Position numbers and translations under genes: made by a program. The notes beneath the pieces are model-generated. The model saw only the letters and a list, made by a program, of their open reading frames with translations. It made no database searches and had not been told where the DNA came from. This document shows, in pieces, positions 1 through 10,473 of a stretch of DNA of 64,000 bases; position 1 is the first letter of the stretch, and each line of letters starts with the position of its first letter. This DNA comes from Sphingobium lignivorans. Lineage in GTDB: Bacteria > Pseudomonadota > Alphaproteobacteria > Sphingomonadales > Sphingomonadaceae. The stretch lies in the NCBI RefSeq assembly GCF_014203955.1, contig NZ_JACHKA010000001.1:62001-126000 (forward strand), given 5' to 3'.

Positions 1-35
1 GCCTGAGCCGCAGAAGAAATTCGAGGAGTTAGACC

Positions 36-305
36 ATGGCACATAAGAAAGCTGGCGGTTCGTCGCGCAACGGCCGCGATTCGGAATCCAAGCGCCTTGG
101 CGTGAAGAAGTTCGGTGGCCAGAGCGTCATCGGCGGCAACATTCTGGTCCGCCAGCGTGGCACGAAATTCTATCCCGGCCGCAATGTCGGCATCGGCAAG
201 GACCACACGCTGTTCGCGCTGACCGAGGGCCGCGTGGTTTTCCACGATGGCAAGCTCGGCCGGAAGTTCGTGTCCGTGGACGTGATGGCGGAAGCCGCGG
301 AATAA
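36..305 (+). CDS. rpmA: 50S ribosomal protein L27
   Basis: This 89-residue protein is bacterial ribosomal protein L27, which sits near the peptidyl-transferase centre of the large subunit. The N-terminal [20 protein letters not shown] stretch is the family signature, and the length is normal. A clear ribosome binding site (GAGGAG, 22-27) precedes the ATG. The first six bases of the window, GCC TGA, could be the last codon and stop of rplU, which normally precedes rpmA, but six bases cannot prove it. Two hairpins follow the gene, so the ribosomal transcript probably ends before 410. Confidence 0.98.
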   Translation: MAHKKAGGSSRNGRDSESKRLGVKKFGGQSVIGGNILVRQRGTKFYPGRNVGIGKDHTLFALTEGRVVFHDGKLGRKFVSVDVMAEAAE

Positions 306-318
306 CCGGACGATCGGT

Positions 319-342
319 GGGATCGTCCAGCGGGACGATCCC
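319..342 (+). terminator. Perfect hairpin just after rpmA
   Basis: A 10-bp perfect inverted repeat (GGGATCGTCC with GGACGATCCC) flanks a 4-nt loop, 13 bases after the rpmA stop. There is no T run after it, so it may be an RNA 3'-end stabiliser or a first attenuator; the T-tailed hairpin downstream is the better terminator. Confidence 0.5.
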
Positions 343-375
343 TTGGTGGCCGGACAACCGGTTTACCTGAAAGCC

Positions 376-408
376 AAGGGAGAAGGGATCGCCCCTCCTC
401 CCTTTTTT
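376..408 (+). terminator. Rho-independent terminator of the L27 transcript
   Basis: AAGGGAG at 376-382 pairs with CTCCCTT at 398-404, with further GGG/CCC pairing inside, and is followed by a run of six T (403-408). This is the classic intrinsic terminator layout. It separates rpmA from the acetyltransferase gene that starts at 577; the rest of 409-576 shows nothing else recognisable. Confidence 0.75.
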
Positions 409-576
409 CATATCTCCCCTGGAGCGATTTTCCCGGCCGGCAGTTGCGTCAGGCCAGGGACATCGAGGCATCCAGCGAGCGCGCCGCTTGCGAACCCTGT
501 TCGCGGTGCCCGGTCAAAAGGCTGTCTCACAGGCGTCATCTCGGTGCGGCAGGGCCGTATCGACAGGAGTTGAGAT

Positions 577-1149
577 ATGTTCGCACGGACCCAAAGACTG
601 CTGCTGCGTCCCGGCTGGCCCGAGGATGCGGCAGCTCTACATGCAGCGATCGCCGACGAAGGCATTGTTCGCAACCTCGCCAAGGCACCGTGGCCCTACA
701 CGCTTGCAGATGCGCATGCCTTCCTCACGCGTGAGCGCGATCCGCGCCTGCCGGCGTTCCTGATCGTCAAGCGCACCAATGGCACGCCTCATCTGGTGGG
801 CGGATGCGGCATCGGCGTGCAGGAGGATGGCGAGCTCGAACTGGGCTACTGGATCGCGAGGCGCTACTGGGGGCTTGGCTTCGCCACGGAAGCGGCCGGC
901 GCCGTCATGCGCATCGCCCGCGCCGCAGGCCTGCGCAACATCGGTTGCAGCCATTTTCTCGACAATCCGGCGTCAGGCAAGGTCGCCCGCAAGCTCGGTT
1001 TCCGGCCGGTCGGTCGGCCGCGGCAACGCTACGGCCTTGGCCGCGGTCGCGCCGATCTTTGCCAGCTCTACGAGGATACAGGCGAAGGCGAGATGCGTGA
1101 CGATCCCGCGATGGAACTCTACGCGGACGTCGATTGTCTGGCCGCCTGA
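577..1149 (+). CDS. GNAT family N-acetyltransferase (RimJ/RimL-like)
   Basis: A 190-residue single-domain GNAT protein of the RimJ/RimL type. It begins with the usual beta1 pattern (RTQRLLLRPGWPEDAAALHAA), has ELGYWIARRYWGLGFATEA as the acetyl-CoA binding strand/loop (the pyrophosphate-binding R/Q-x-x-G-x-A equivalent), and DNPASGKVARKLGF as the conserved helix. The substrate (protein N-terminus, ribosomal protein or small amine) cannot be read from sequence. Its 3' end overlaps by 31 bp the 3' end of a second, paralogous GNAT gene on the other strand. A possible binding site, GGAG, precedes the ATG. Confidence 0.88.
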   Translation: MFARTQRLLLRPGWPEDAAALHAAIADEGIVRNLAKAPWPYTLADAHAFLTRERDPRLPAFLIVKRTNGTPHLVGGCGIGVQEDGELELGYWIARRYWGLGFATEAAGAVMRIARAAGLRNIGCSHFLDNPASGKVARKLGFRPVGRPRQRYGLGRGRADLCQLYEDTGEGEMRDDPAMELYADVDCLAA

Positions 1150-1679
1150 CGGGCCGGCGCCATCCGATGCATGAGGACGATCGGCTCGCCATGGAAAGGC
1201 GGCCGGTCGACTTCCTCGAAGCCGAGCTTTTCCGCGACCCGCAGCGAGGGCGTGTTGCCCGGCGCCACGATGCAACCGGTGCGCGGTGCGTCGAGCGCCT
1301 GGTCCGCCCAGGTCAGCACAGCCCGCATGGCTTCGGTCGCAATGCCGCGCCCGGCCGCTTCCGGCATGCAGGCCCAGCCCGCCTCGGGCATCCCGGCGAG
1401 TCCGTCGAGGCCGCGCATGGCGTCCAGCAGGCCGCCCTCGCCGAGATAGGCGCCCGTGGCCTTGTCCTCGAAGACCCAGAAGCCGAAGCCCAGCATCGGC
1501 CACATGCCGCCATAGCGCAGCAGGCGGAACCAGACCGCCTGATCGTCCTGCGCCACGCCACCGATGAAGCGGATCGTCTCGGGATGCTGCCAGAGCGCCC
1601 GGCAGTTGGCGAAATCCTCCCGCCGGTGTGCGCGAAGCCGCAAGCGCTCGGTGTGGATCAAGGGAGCGGATGGAAGCAT
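1119..1679 (-). CDS. GNAT family N-acetyltransferase
   Basis: A second RimJ/RimL-type acetyltransferase of about 186 residues when started at the ATG at 1679 (MLPSAPLIHTERLRLRAHR), where family similarity begins. An ATG at 1793 would add 38 arginine-rich residues that look non-coding. Conserved elements are AGWACMPEAAGRGIATEAM (acetyl-CoA loop) and NTPSLRVAEKLGFEEV. It is convergent with, and overlaps by 31 bp, the preceding GNAT gene, to which it is clearly related. The substrate is unknown. Confidence 0.87.
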   Translation of the reverse strand: MLPSAPLIHTERLRLRAHRREDFANCRALWQHPETIRFIGGVAQDDQAVWFRLLRYGGMWPMLGFGFWVFEDKATGAYLGEGGLLDAMRGLDGLAGMPEAGWACMPEAAGRGIATEAMRAVLTWADQALDAPRTGCIVAPGNTPSLRVAEKLGFEEVDRPPFHGEPIVLMHRMAPARQAARQSTSA

Positions 1680-1858
1680 GAACGCGGCTTGCCGCTCCGC
1701 TAAGCCAAACACAAGCGCAAAGGGATGGCGCGTCGCCCGCCTTGCAATGGCTCTCTTGAACGCGCGCCAGAAGATCGTTGCGTGCCGTGGCACCTGACTG
1801 CATGATCCGATTGCGCCTCCATGCGACCGCGCGGGGAGGCGCTACCCCGGGGGCTGAC

Positions 1859-2764
1859 ATGTCGAAGTGCATTTTCCACATGGGCTATGCGAAATGTGGT
1901 TCGACGCTGTTGCAGGAAAAGGTGTTTCCGACGGTCGAGGGCGCGGATCTTCGCCTGACGCCGACGGGGGATTTCTTCGAAGGCATGGGCAGCGCACCCG
2001 TCCGGCGGCGTCTGGTCTCACAGATTTTCACTTGCTCGCCCGACGTGTGGGACAATGAAGAGATCGTGGGGAGGCTGTTTCCATCCGATGCCTCGAGGGA
2101 TCTGCTGATCAGCGAGGAAGCCCTCTTCACCACCGATCCTTCCAACGCGCACATCGCGGCGCATGTCGCGGCCATGGCCCGGACAGCCCGCCGGCTGGGA
2201 TATGAGAGATTCGAGCTGCTCGCCATCCACAGGCGGCAGGATGAACGCATCGCCTCGGCATATGCGCAGAATAGCCGCCATCTCGACAAGGCTGGCCAGG
2301 AGGATTTCGAGGCGGACTGCCGCCGCCTCATCGATCCCGCGCGAGACCTGTATCGCCGTTCCCAGCGGTTCGACTATGCCGGGCTGGCGAGCCTGCTTAT
2401 CGATGCGCTCGGCAGGCAGGGTGTGAGCTTCATCCCTCTCGAACTGCTGGCGACCGACGCCCGGCGCTTCGCGGCGGACCTGGGTGCGGTGCTGGAGTGG
2501 GACATCGATCATGAGACGCTCGTGGATCGCAGCGTCAACGCCAAGCAGGCGGGGGCGGGGCGCTGGAAGATCTCGCCGCGCAAATATGAGCAGCGCGCCT
2601 CCGTTTATGATCGCCTTCGCGGCAGGCTGGCGCGCCGGCGCCGGCCGACCAGCTTCACGCTCTCCGAGACATTGGCGGGCGAGGTGCGCGCGGCATTCGA
2701 GCCCGGGAACCGGCGGCTCGCCGGGATCTTTGGGTATCCACTCGGCGAGCTTGGCTATTTCTGA
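1859..2764 (+). CDS. Sulfotransferase-like protein
   Basis: A 301-residue protein starting MSKCIFHMGYAKCGSTLLQ. The GYAKCGSTLLQ segment matches the 5'-phosphosulfate-binding loop of PAPS-dependent sulfotransferases (K-x-G-S-T-x-L), so a nucleotide-sulfate donor is likely; the acceptor (polysaccharide or lipid) is not predictable. The rest is divergent, with an Arg-rich segment (RLRGRLARRRRPTS) near the C terminus and no signal peptide. An upstream in-frame ATG at 1778 exists, but similarity starts at 1859. The gene is transcribed divergently from the GNAT gene and lies between rpmA and obgE, which are adjacent in most bacteria. Confidence 0.65.
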   Translation: MSKCIFHMGYAKCGSTLLQEKVFPTVEGADLRLTPTGDFFEGMGSAPVRRRLVSQIFTCSPDVWDNEEIVGRLFPSDASRDLLISEEALFTTDPSNAHIAAHVAAMARTARRLGYERFELLAIHRRQDERIASAYAQNSRHLDKAGQEDFEADCRRLIDPARDLYRRSQRFDYAGLASLLIDALGRQGVSFIPLELLATDARRFAADLGAVLEWDIDHETLVDRSVNAKQAGAGRWKISPRKYEQRASVYDRLRGRLARRRRPTSFTLSETLAGEVRAAFEPGNRRLAGIFGYPLGELGYF

Positions 2765-2866
2765 CGATTCGCCCCGGCATGGTTCATCGTGCCCGGATGG
2801 CGCCTGCTTCCCGCCGCATGTGCAGGGAGGGGAATCGCTCGGCCGTCCCTCTCCCCGGACCAGCCG

Positions 2867-4534
2867 CTAGCTGTCGATATTGCGCCGGAATGTTTCGGGC
2901 AGGAACAGCAGTCCGTTGATCACGGTCGCGACGGCGACGAGGACCGGATACCAGAGGCCATAATAGATGTTTCCCGTTGCCGCGACCATGGCGAAGGCCG
3001 TGGTAGGCAGGAAGCCGCCGAACCAGCCATTGCCGATGTGATAAGGCAGCGACATCGAGGTGTAGCGGATGCGGCTGGGGAAAAGCTCCACCAGCATGGC
3101 GGCGATCGGCCCGTAAACCATCGTCACCAGCAGAACGAGATAGAAGAGGATGGCGATCAGCTTCACCGTGTCGATCTGCGCCGGGTCGGCCTTTGCGGGA
3201 TATCCGGCGTCCGTGAGAGCCGTCTGCAGCGAGGCCTGATAAGCCGTGATCGCCTCGGCCCGGTCGGGTGCGGAAAGCGGTGCGGGGTCCGGCGCGCTCA
3301 GGGTCGTGCCGCCGATTGCGACCGAAGCGATCGTCCCGGCCGGTGCTGCTACATTGCTGTAGTCGATGCCGTTGCGCGCGAGATAGGCCTTCGCGATATC
3401 GCAGCTCGAGGTGTCGAACCTGTTCTTGCCGATCGGATCGAACTGGAAGGAACACTCATCCGGATAGGCCGTGACGGTCACCGGGGCATTCGCCACCGCG
3501 ACGGCCAGAGCCGGATTGGCCGCATTGGAAAGCGCGTGGAAAGCAGGGAAATAGGTGGCGGCAGCGAGAGCACAGCCACCCAGGATGATGTATTTCCGTC
3601 CGATCCTGTCCGACAGCCAGCCGAAGAACACGAAGAAAGGTGTCGCCATCGCGAGGGCAATGGCGATGTAGATGTTGGCTGTCGCGCCATCCACCTTGAG
3701 GATCTTCTCCAGGTAGAAGAGGGCGTAGAACTGGCCGGTATACCAGACCACGGCCTGACCGGCGACGGCACCGAACAGCGCGACGAGAACCCAGCGCAGG
3801 TTGGTCCACTGGCCGAAAGCTTCGGAAAGCGGCGCCTTGGAGGTTTTTCCCTCCTCCTTCATCTTCTGGAAAACGGGGCTCTCGTTGAGCTGCAGCCGGA
3901 TCCACATCGAAACGCCAAGCAGCAGGATGGAGATGAGGAACGGCAGGCGCCAGCCCCATGAGCCGAAGCTTTCCTCGCCCATGACGGTCCGGAATCCGAT
4001 TACGACCAGCAGCGCGGCGAACAGGCCGAAGGTCGCGGTGATCTGGATGAAGCTCGTGTAGAGGCCCCGCCTGTTGTTGGGCGCATGTTCCGCGACATAG
4101 GTCGCCGCGCCGCCATATTCGCCGCCAAGAGCCAGACCCTGGAGAATGCGCAGCAGCACCAGGATGATGGGCGCGGCAATGCCGATCGTGTCATAGCCGG
4201 GGAGGAGGCCGACCGCGAACGTCGAAAGGCCCATGATGCCCATCGTGACGAGGAACGTGTTCTTCCGTCCGACGATGTCCCCGATCCGGCCGAAGACGAT
4301 CGCGCCGAACGGCCGCACCGCAAAACCCGCCGCGAAGGCGCCGAGCGCAAGGATGAAGGCTGTGGTCTCGTTGACCCCGGCGAAGAAGACCCGGGAGATG
4401 AACACCGCTAGCAGGCCGTACAGATAGAAGTCGTACCACTCGAAGACGGTGCCGAGCGACGAAGCGGTGATGACCTTCTTCTCGCTCTGCTTGGCGCGGT
4501 GATGTTTGGGCTCTTCTTTATGGGCGCTCGCCAT
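2867..4534 (-). CDS. MFS transporter, metabolite:H+ symporter (ProP/MHS) type
   Basis: A 555-residue inner-membrane permease. The opening VITASSLGTVFEWYDFYLYG and the RPFGAIVFGRIGDIVGRK loop are signatures of the MHS branch (proline/betaine, citrate, alpha-ketoglutarate transporters). The start at 4534 (MASAHKEEPKHH) has a strong GAGGGAG ribosome binding site; a longer frame from 4672 lacks one. Roughly residues 335-452 form a non-membrane insertion with two cysteines between two transmembrane helices in the C-terminal half, so it is longer than ProP. This insertion is seen in a common proteobacterial subfamily. The substrate is unknown. Confidence 0.9.
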   Translation of the reverse strand: MASAHKEEPKHHRAKQSEKKVITASSLGTVFEWYDFYLYGLLAVFISRVFFAGVNETTAFILALGAFAAGFAVRPFGAIVFGRIGDIVGRKNTFLVTMGIMGLSTFAVGLLPGYDTIGIAAPIILVLLRILQGLALGGEYGGAATYVAEHAPNNRRGLYTSFIQITATFGLFAALLVVIGFRTVMGEESFGSWGWRLPFLISILLLGVSMWIRLQLNESPVFQKMKEEGKTSKAPLSEAFGQWTNLRWVLVALFGAVAGQAVVWYTGQFYALFYLEKILKVDGATANIYIAIALAMATPFFVFFGWLSDRIGRKYIILGGCALAAATYFPAFHALSNAANPALAVAVANAPVTVTAYPDECSFQFDPIGKNRFDTSSCDIAKAYLARNGIDYSNVAAPAGTIASVAIGGTTLSAPDPAPLSAPDRAEAITAYQASLQTALTDAGYPAKADPAQIDTVKLIAILFYLVLLVTMVYGPIAAMLVELFPSRIRYTSMSLPYHIGNGWFGGFLPTTAFAMVAATGNIYYGLWYPVLVAVATVINGLLFLPETFRRNIDS

Positions 4535-4728
4535 GCTTCTCTCTCCCTCGGGCGCTATAGCGCATATTTTTGCCGCGACTTCCATGTGGTCCATGGTGCC
4601 GTCACGGTCTCTCACGGTGCGATACGGCCGATGCCATGGATAAGCGCATGCAGATCCGCGGCCCATCCCCATGGGAGGCTATGATGCAGGCACCGGAGCC
4701 CAGACAGTCGTCAGTGCTTCACCTTTGA

Positions 4729-6982
<2,254 letters not shown>

Positions 6983-6986
<4 letters not shown>

Positions 6987-7933
6987 GCCGGCTCGCCGTC
7001 ACCGGGGGGACGGGGTTCGTCGGGTGCGCAACGCTGGATCGCGCGCTCGCGGCGGGCCACAGCGTCCGGGCCCTGGCGCGCCGTCCCCAGCCTCCGCGTG
7101 AAGGGCTTGAGTGGATCGCGGGGTCCCTGGAGGACCCTGATGCGCTCGACCGGCTGGTGGAAGACAGCGATGCCGTCATTCACATCGCCGGGGTCGTCAA
7201 CGCGCCGGACCGGAAGGGCTTCGAGGCCGGCAATGCCACCGGCACGGCCGCGGTCATTGCAGCGATGAAGCGGGCCGGGATCAGGCGTCTTGTCCACGTC
7301 TCTTCCCTCGCCGCGCGCGAGCCCCACCTATCCGACTACGGTTGGTCGAAGGCGGAAGCGGAGCGACATGTCGAAGCCTCGGGCCTCGACTGGACCATGG
7401 TCCGCCCGCCAGCCATTTTCGGCCCGGGCGACGCGGAACTGCTTGAGCTGTTCCAGATGGCCGTTCGCGGGTTCGTGCTGCTGCCCCCGGCGGGTCGCCT
7501 GTCGGTCATCCATGTCGACGATCTCGCGGACCTGCTGGTGCGGCTCGGCGGCGTGGAAAGCGCGGCGACGAAGGAAGCGATCTACGAAGTCGACGATGGC
7601 CGGCCGGACGGCTGGAGCCATGTCGCCTTCGCCAAGGCGATTGGCCATGCCGTCGGGCGCAAGGCCGTCCGCACGATATCCCTGCCCTCGGTCTGCGTCC
7701 GGTGGGGCGCCCGTATCGATCGGCTGCTTCGCGGCGATCGCGCCCGGCTTACGCCGGACCGGGCTGCCTATTTCTGCCATGCGGACTGGGTGTCGCGCGC
7801 GGACCTGCGCCCTCCCGCCGATCTCTGGACGCCGGGCATAGCGACGGAAACTGGGCTCGAGGCGACGGCGGCAGCCTATCGCGCGAAGGGATTGCTGCCG
7901 TCCTTGTCGTCCGAAGGGGTGCGCCGGGCCTGA
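6983..7933 (+). CDS. NAD(P)-dependent epimerase/reductase (extended SDR); candidate 3-ketoceramide reductase CerR
   Basis: An extended short-chain dehydrogenase of about 316 residues. The Rossmann motif LAVTGGTGFVG lies immediately after a CTG codon at 6983, whose last two bases form the proB TGA stop (CTGA). No ATG, GTG or TTG occurs in this frame until GTG at 7157, which would delete the cofactor site, so CTG is the probable start. The catalytic YGWSK (Y-x3-K) is present near residue 120. Downstream acp and spt make it a candidate for CerR, the epimerase-like 3-ketoceramide reductase known from Caulobacter, but a generic SDR cannot be excluded. Confidence 0.82.
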
Positions 7934-8634
7934 TTGGCGGCATTGTCGAGAAGCATCGCAACCTGACGAACCAGCCGGATGCGCTCATTATGGCGCGGGT
8001 CCAGACTGTCGGCCGCTTCATAGCCGGCCCGGTGGCGCAACTTCTCCGCGAGGCTATCGAGCTGGTCGGAAACGGGAGTCGCTGCCTCCTCGATGATCAC
8101 GTCGGCTACCCATTCCAGCCCTGCATCGTCCAGCCGGGGCCTCGCTCTCGCGGCGGCGAGGTTGGTGAGAGTGCGCGCGCTTCCGGCCGCCGCTCTTGCC
8201 CGCAGGTGGCGATGAAGCTGAAAGGCCAGATAGCCCCCGATCCACAGTCCGAAATAGCCGGACCAGAGCAGGACCCATCGGATATTCACTTCGACCGGCA
8301 ATGGTTCCGCTGCCACGACTGCGTCCCACAGCGTCCGGACCAGCAGGACGACCAGCGCCGCAGGCACGATCGTCGCGATCATCGTCCCCGGACTGGCCCA
8401 GCCTTTCTCGAACTCGCCCTTGCCATATTTGAGCGCCAGCCAGAATGTTGCTGCCCCCGCCGTCACGGCCACGAGACGCCGGCCCGTCAGCAAATTGAAT
8501 GCGTCGCCCATGGCGAGCTCGGAGCTCAAGGAGATTACAGCATAGGTGAACAGCCAGAAGAGCGCGGCCAGGATCAGGATATGATTGTCCGACGGGTGCC
8601 TTCTCTGGGCGGCGAAAAAGAGACTCTGGTCCAT
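7876..8634 (-). CDS. Membrane protein of unknown function
   Basis: A 252-residue protein with about four predicted membrane segments in the first 150 residues (ILILAALFWLFTYAVISL, VAVTAGAATFWLALKYG, IVPAALVVLLV, WVLLWSGYFGLWIGGYLAF), followed by a soluble, charged, probably helical C-terminal domain. I do not recognise a family. Its 3' end overlaps the convergent epimerase gene by 58 bp. It is transcribed away from acp-spt across a 257-bp intergenic region with no obvious regulatory motif. A role linked to the sphingolipid genes is possible only by position. Confidence 0.75.
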   Translation of the reverse strand: MDQSLFFAAQRRHPSDNHILILAALFWLFTYAVISLSSELAMGDAFNLLTGRRLVAVTAGAATFWLALKYGKGEFEKGWASPGTMIATIVPAALVVLLVRTLWDAVVAAEPLPVEVNIRWVLLWSGYFGLWIGGYLAFQLHRHLRARAAAGSARTLTNLAAARARPRLDDAGLEWVADVIIEEAATPVSDQLDSLAEKLRHRAGYEAADSLDPRHNERIRLVRQVAMLLDNAANQARRTPSDDKDGSNPFAR

Positions 8635-8891
8635 GCCGCCTCGCTAGGCCCGCTTGGTGAAAATTCCTAGGCCCTTGAAAGGATGGTGTAAGATCCGCGA
8701 CGGACCGTGCTGGTGGCGCGTCGAAACCTCTAGTAGCCACTCGCTCCGCCCTGTCTTCCCTCTGCTCTGGAGGCGACCGGCCGACCGACCGCGGCACCGT
8801 GCCCGAATGCCGCCTTATTCGCTTGCCATAGGACTGCCGGACGGGGCATGCCCCCGCGCAACGAACCGCTTCAGGAAGAAAGCCAGCACTC

Positions 8892-9140
8892 ATGTCGGAT
8901 CGCCAGGACATTTTCGGGCAGGTCGCCGCGCAGATCGAGCCTTTCAACAAGAAGGGCGTGGCACTGGACGAAACCACCACCTTTGCCGGGGACCTTGAGT
9001 GGGACAGCCTCACGGTCATGGATTTCGTGGCCGCCGTCGAGGATGAATTCGACATCATCATCACGATGAACATGCAGGCCGAGATCGAGACCGTAGGCCA
9101 GCTCGTCGATGCTGTCATGAAGCTCCGGGCGGAGGGCTGA
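8892..9140 (+). CDS. Acyl carrier protein dedicated to sphingolipid synthesis
   Basis: An 82-residue acyl carrier protein with the phosphopantetheine site EWDSLTVMDF; Ser39 is the expected attachment residue. It ends 3 bp before spt, so the two genes are co-transcribed and probably coupled. In Sphingomonadaceae and Caulobacter this dedicated ACP presents the acyl thioester to serine palmitoyltransferase, which is established for the family. The start has GAAGAAAG upstream. It is distinct in sequence from the housekeeping AcpP. Confidence 0.92.
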   Translation: MSDRQDIFGQVAAQIEPFNKKGVALDETTTFAGDLEWDSLTVMDFVAAVEDEFDIIITMNMQAEIETVGQLVDAVMKLRAEG

Positions 9141-9143
9141 GCG

Positions 9144-10403
9144 ATGACCGGGCTGACCGATGACAAGGCTGCAACCATGCGCGTGGCCGATGGCGACAGG
9201 GATCTGTTCTCGAAGTTCGACGCGCTGATCGCCGAACGCGAAGCGCTGCTGGCCACCGGTGTGCGCGATCCGTTCGCGATCGTGATGGACCAGGTGCTCT
9301 CGCCCACGCGCGCGATCATCAAGGGCAAGGAGACGATCCTGCTCGGCACCTATAACTACATGGGCATGACCTTCGATCCGGATGTGGTCGCGGCGGGCAA
9401 GCAGGCGCTCGACGAATATGGCGCCGGCACGACCGGCTCGCGCGTGCTCAACGGCACCTACCAGGGTCACAAGGCCTGCGAAGACGCGCTCAAGGATTTC
9501 TACGGCACCAAGCATGCCATGGTGTTCTCGACCGGCTATCAGGCCAATCTCGGCATGATCTCGACGATCGCAGGCAAGGGCGATTACGTCATCCTCGATG
9601 CGGACAGCCATGCCAGCATCTATGACGGCTGCTATCTCGGCAATGCCGAGATCGTGCGTTTCCGCCACAACAGCGTGGAGGATCTCGACAAGCGGCTCGG
9701 CCGCCTGCCCGCCGAAGCGCAGAAGCTGGTGGTGCTCGAAGGCGTCTATTCGATGCTCGGCGACGTGGCGCCGCTTCCCGAGATGGTCGCGGCCGTGCGC
9801 AAGCATCCCAATTGCATGATCCTCGTGGACGAGGCGCATGGCATGGGCTTCTTCGGTCCGAACGGCCGGGGAGTCTATGAGGAGCAGGGTGTCGAGAAGG
9901 AGATCGACTTCGTGGTCGGCACCTTCTCGAAGTCCGTCGGCACCGTGGGCGGGTTCTGCGTGTCGGATCACCCCAAGTTCGAGGTCATGCGGCTTGTCTG
10001 CCGGCCCTATGTGTTCACCGCCTCGCTGCCGCCCAGCGTGGTCGCAACGGCCGCGACGTCGATCCGCAAGCTCATGCATGCAAGCGAGAAGCGCGCCCAT
10101 CTGTGGGAAAACAGCAGGCGGCTGCACCAGGGCCTGCGGGACATGGGCTTCCGCCTCGGCACGGAAACGCCGCAGTCCGCGATCATCGCCGTCATCCTGA
10201 CCGACCAGACGCAGGCGGTCGCAATGTGGCAGGCGCTGCTGGAGCTTGGCCTCTACGTCAACATGGCACGCCCCCCGGCGACGCCTGCGGGTACGTTTCT
10301 TCTCCGCTGTTCGCTGTGCGCCGAGCACTCGAGCGAGCAGGTCGGGGAAATCCTCGAAATGTTCAGGCAGGCGGGGCGGCAGACCGGGGCCATCGCGGCC
10401 TGA
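9144..10403 (+). CDS. spt: Serine palmitoyltransferase
   Basis: This 419-residue soluble PLP enzyme of the alpha-oxoamine synthase family condenses L-serine with a long-chain acyl thioester to 3-ketodihydrosphingosine, the first committed step of sphingolipid synthesis. Visible are DADSH (substrate-stacking His near residue 157), LVDEAHGMGFFG (PLP-binding Asp/His near 229-232) and GTFSKSVGTVGGF (Schiff-base Lys near 263). The length matches the well-known Sphingomonas paucimobilis enzyme. Related 2-amino-3-ketobutyrate ligase or ALA synthase is unlikely given the sphingomonad context and the adjacent ACP. Confidence 0.95.
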   Translation: MTGLTDDKAATMRVADGDRDLFSKFDALIAEREALLATGVRDPFAIVMDQVLSPTRAIIKGKETILLGTYNYMGMTFDPDVVAAGKQALDEYGAGTTGSRVLNGTYQGHKACEDALKDFYGTKHAMVFSTGYQANLGMISTIAGKGDYVILDADSHASIYDGCYLGNAEIVRFRHNSVEDLDKRLGRLPAEAQKLVVLEGVYSMLGDVAPLPEMVAAVRKHPNCMILVDEAHGMGFFGPNGRGVYEEQGVEKEIDFVVGTFSKSVGTVGGFCVSDHPKFEVMRLVCRPYVFTASLPPSVVATAATSIRKLMHASEKRAHLWENSRRLHQGLRDMGFRLGTETPQSAIIAVILTDQTQAVAMWQALLELGLYVNMARPPATPAGTFLLRCSLCAEHSSEQVGEILEMFRQAGRQTGAIAA

Positions 10404-10473
10404 GGCGCGATCTCGGGCTCGTTCGCGAAAAAGGCTCCCCAGCCACGCTCTCCTGGTCTAACCTGGGTTAGAG

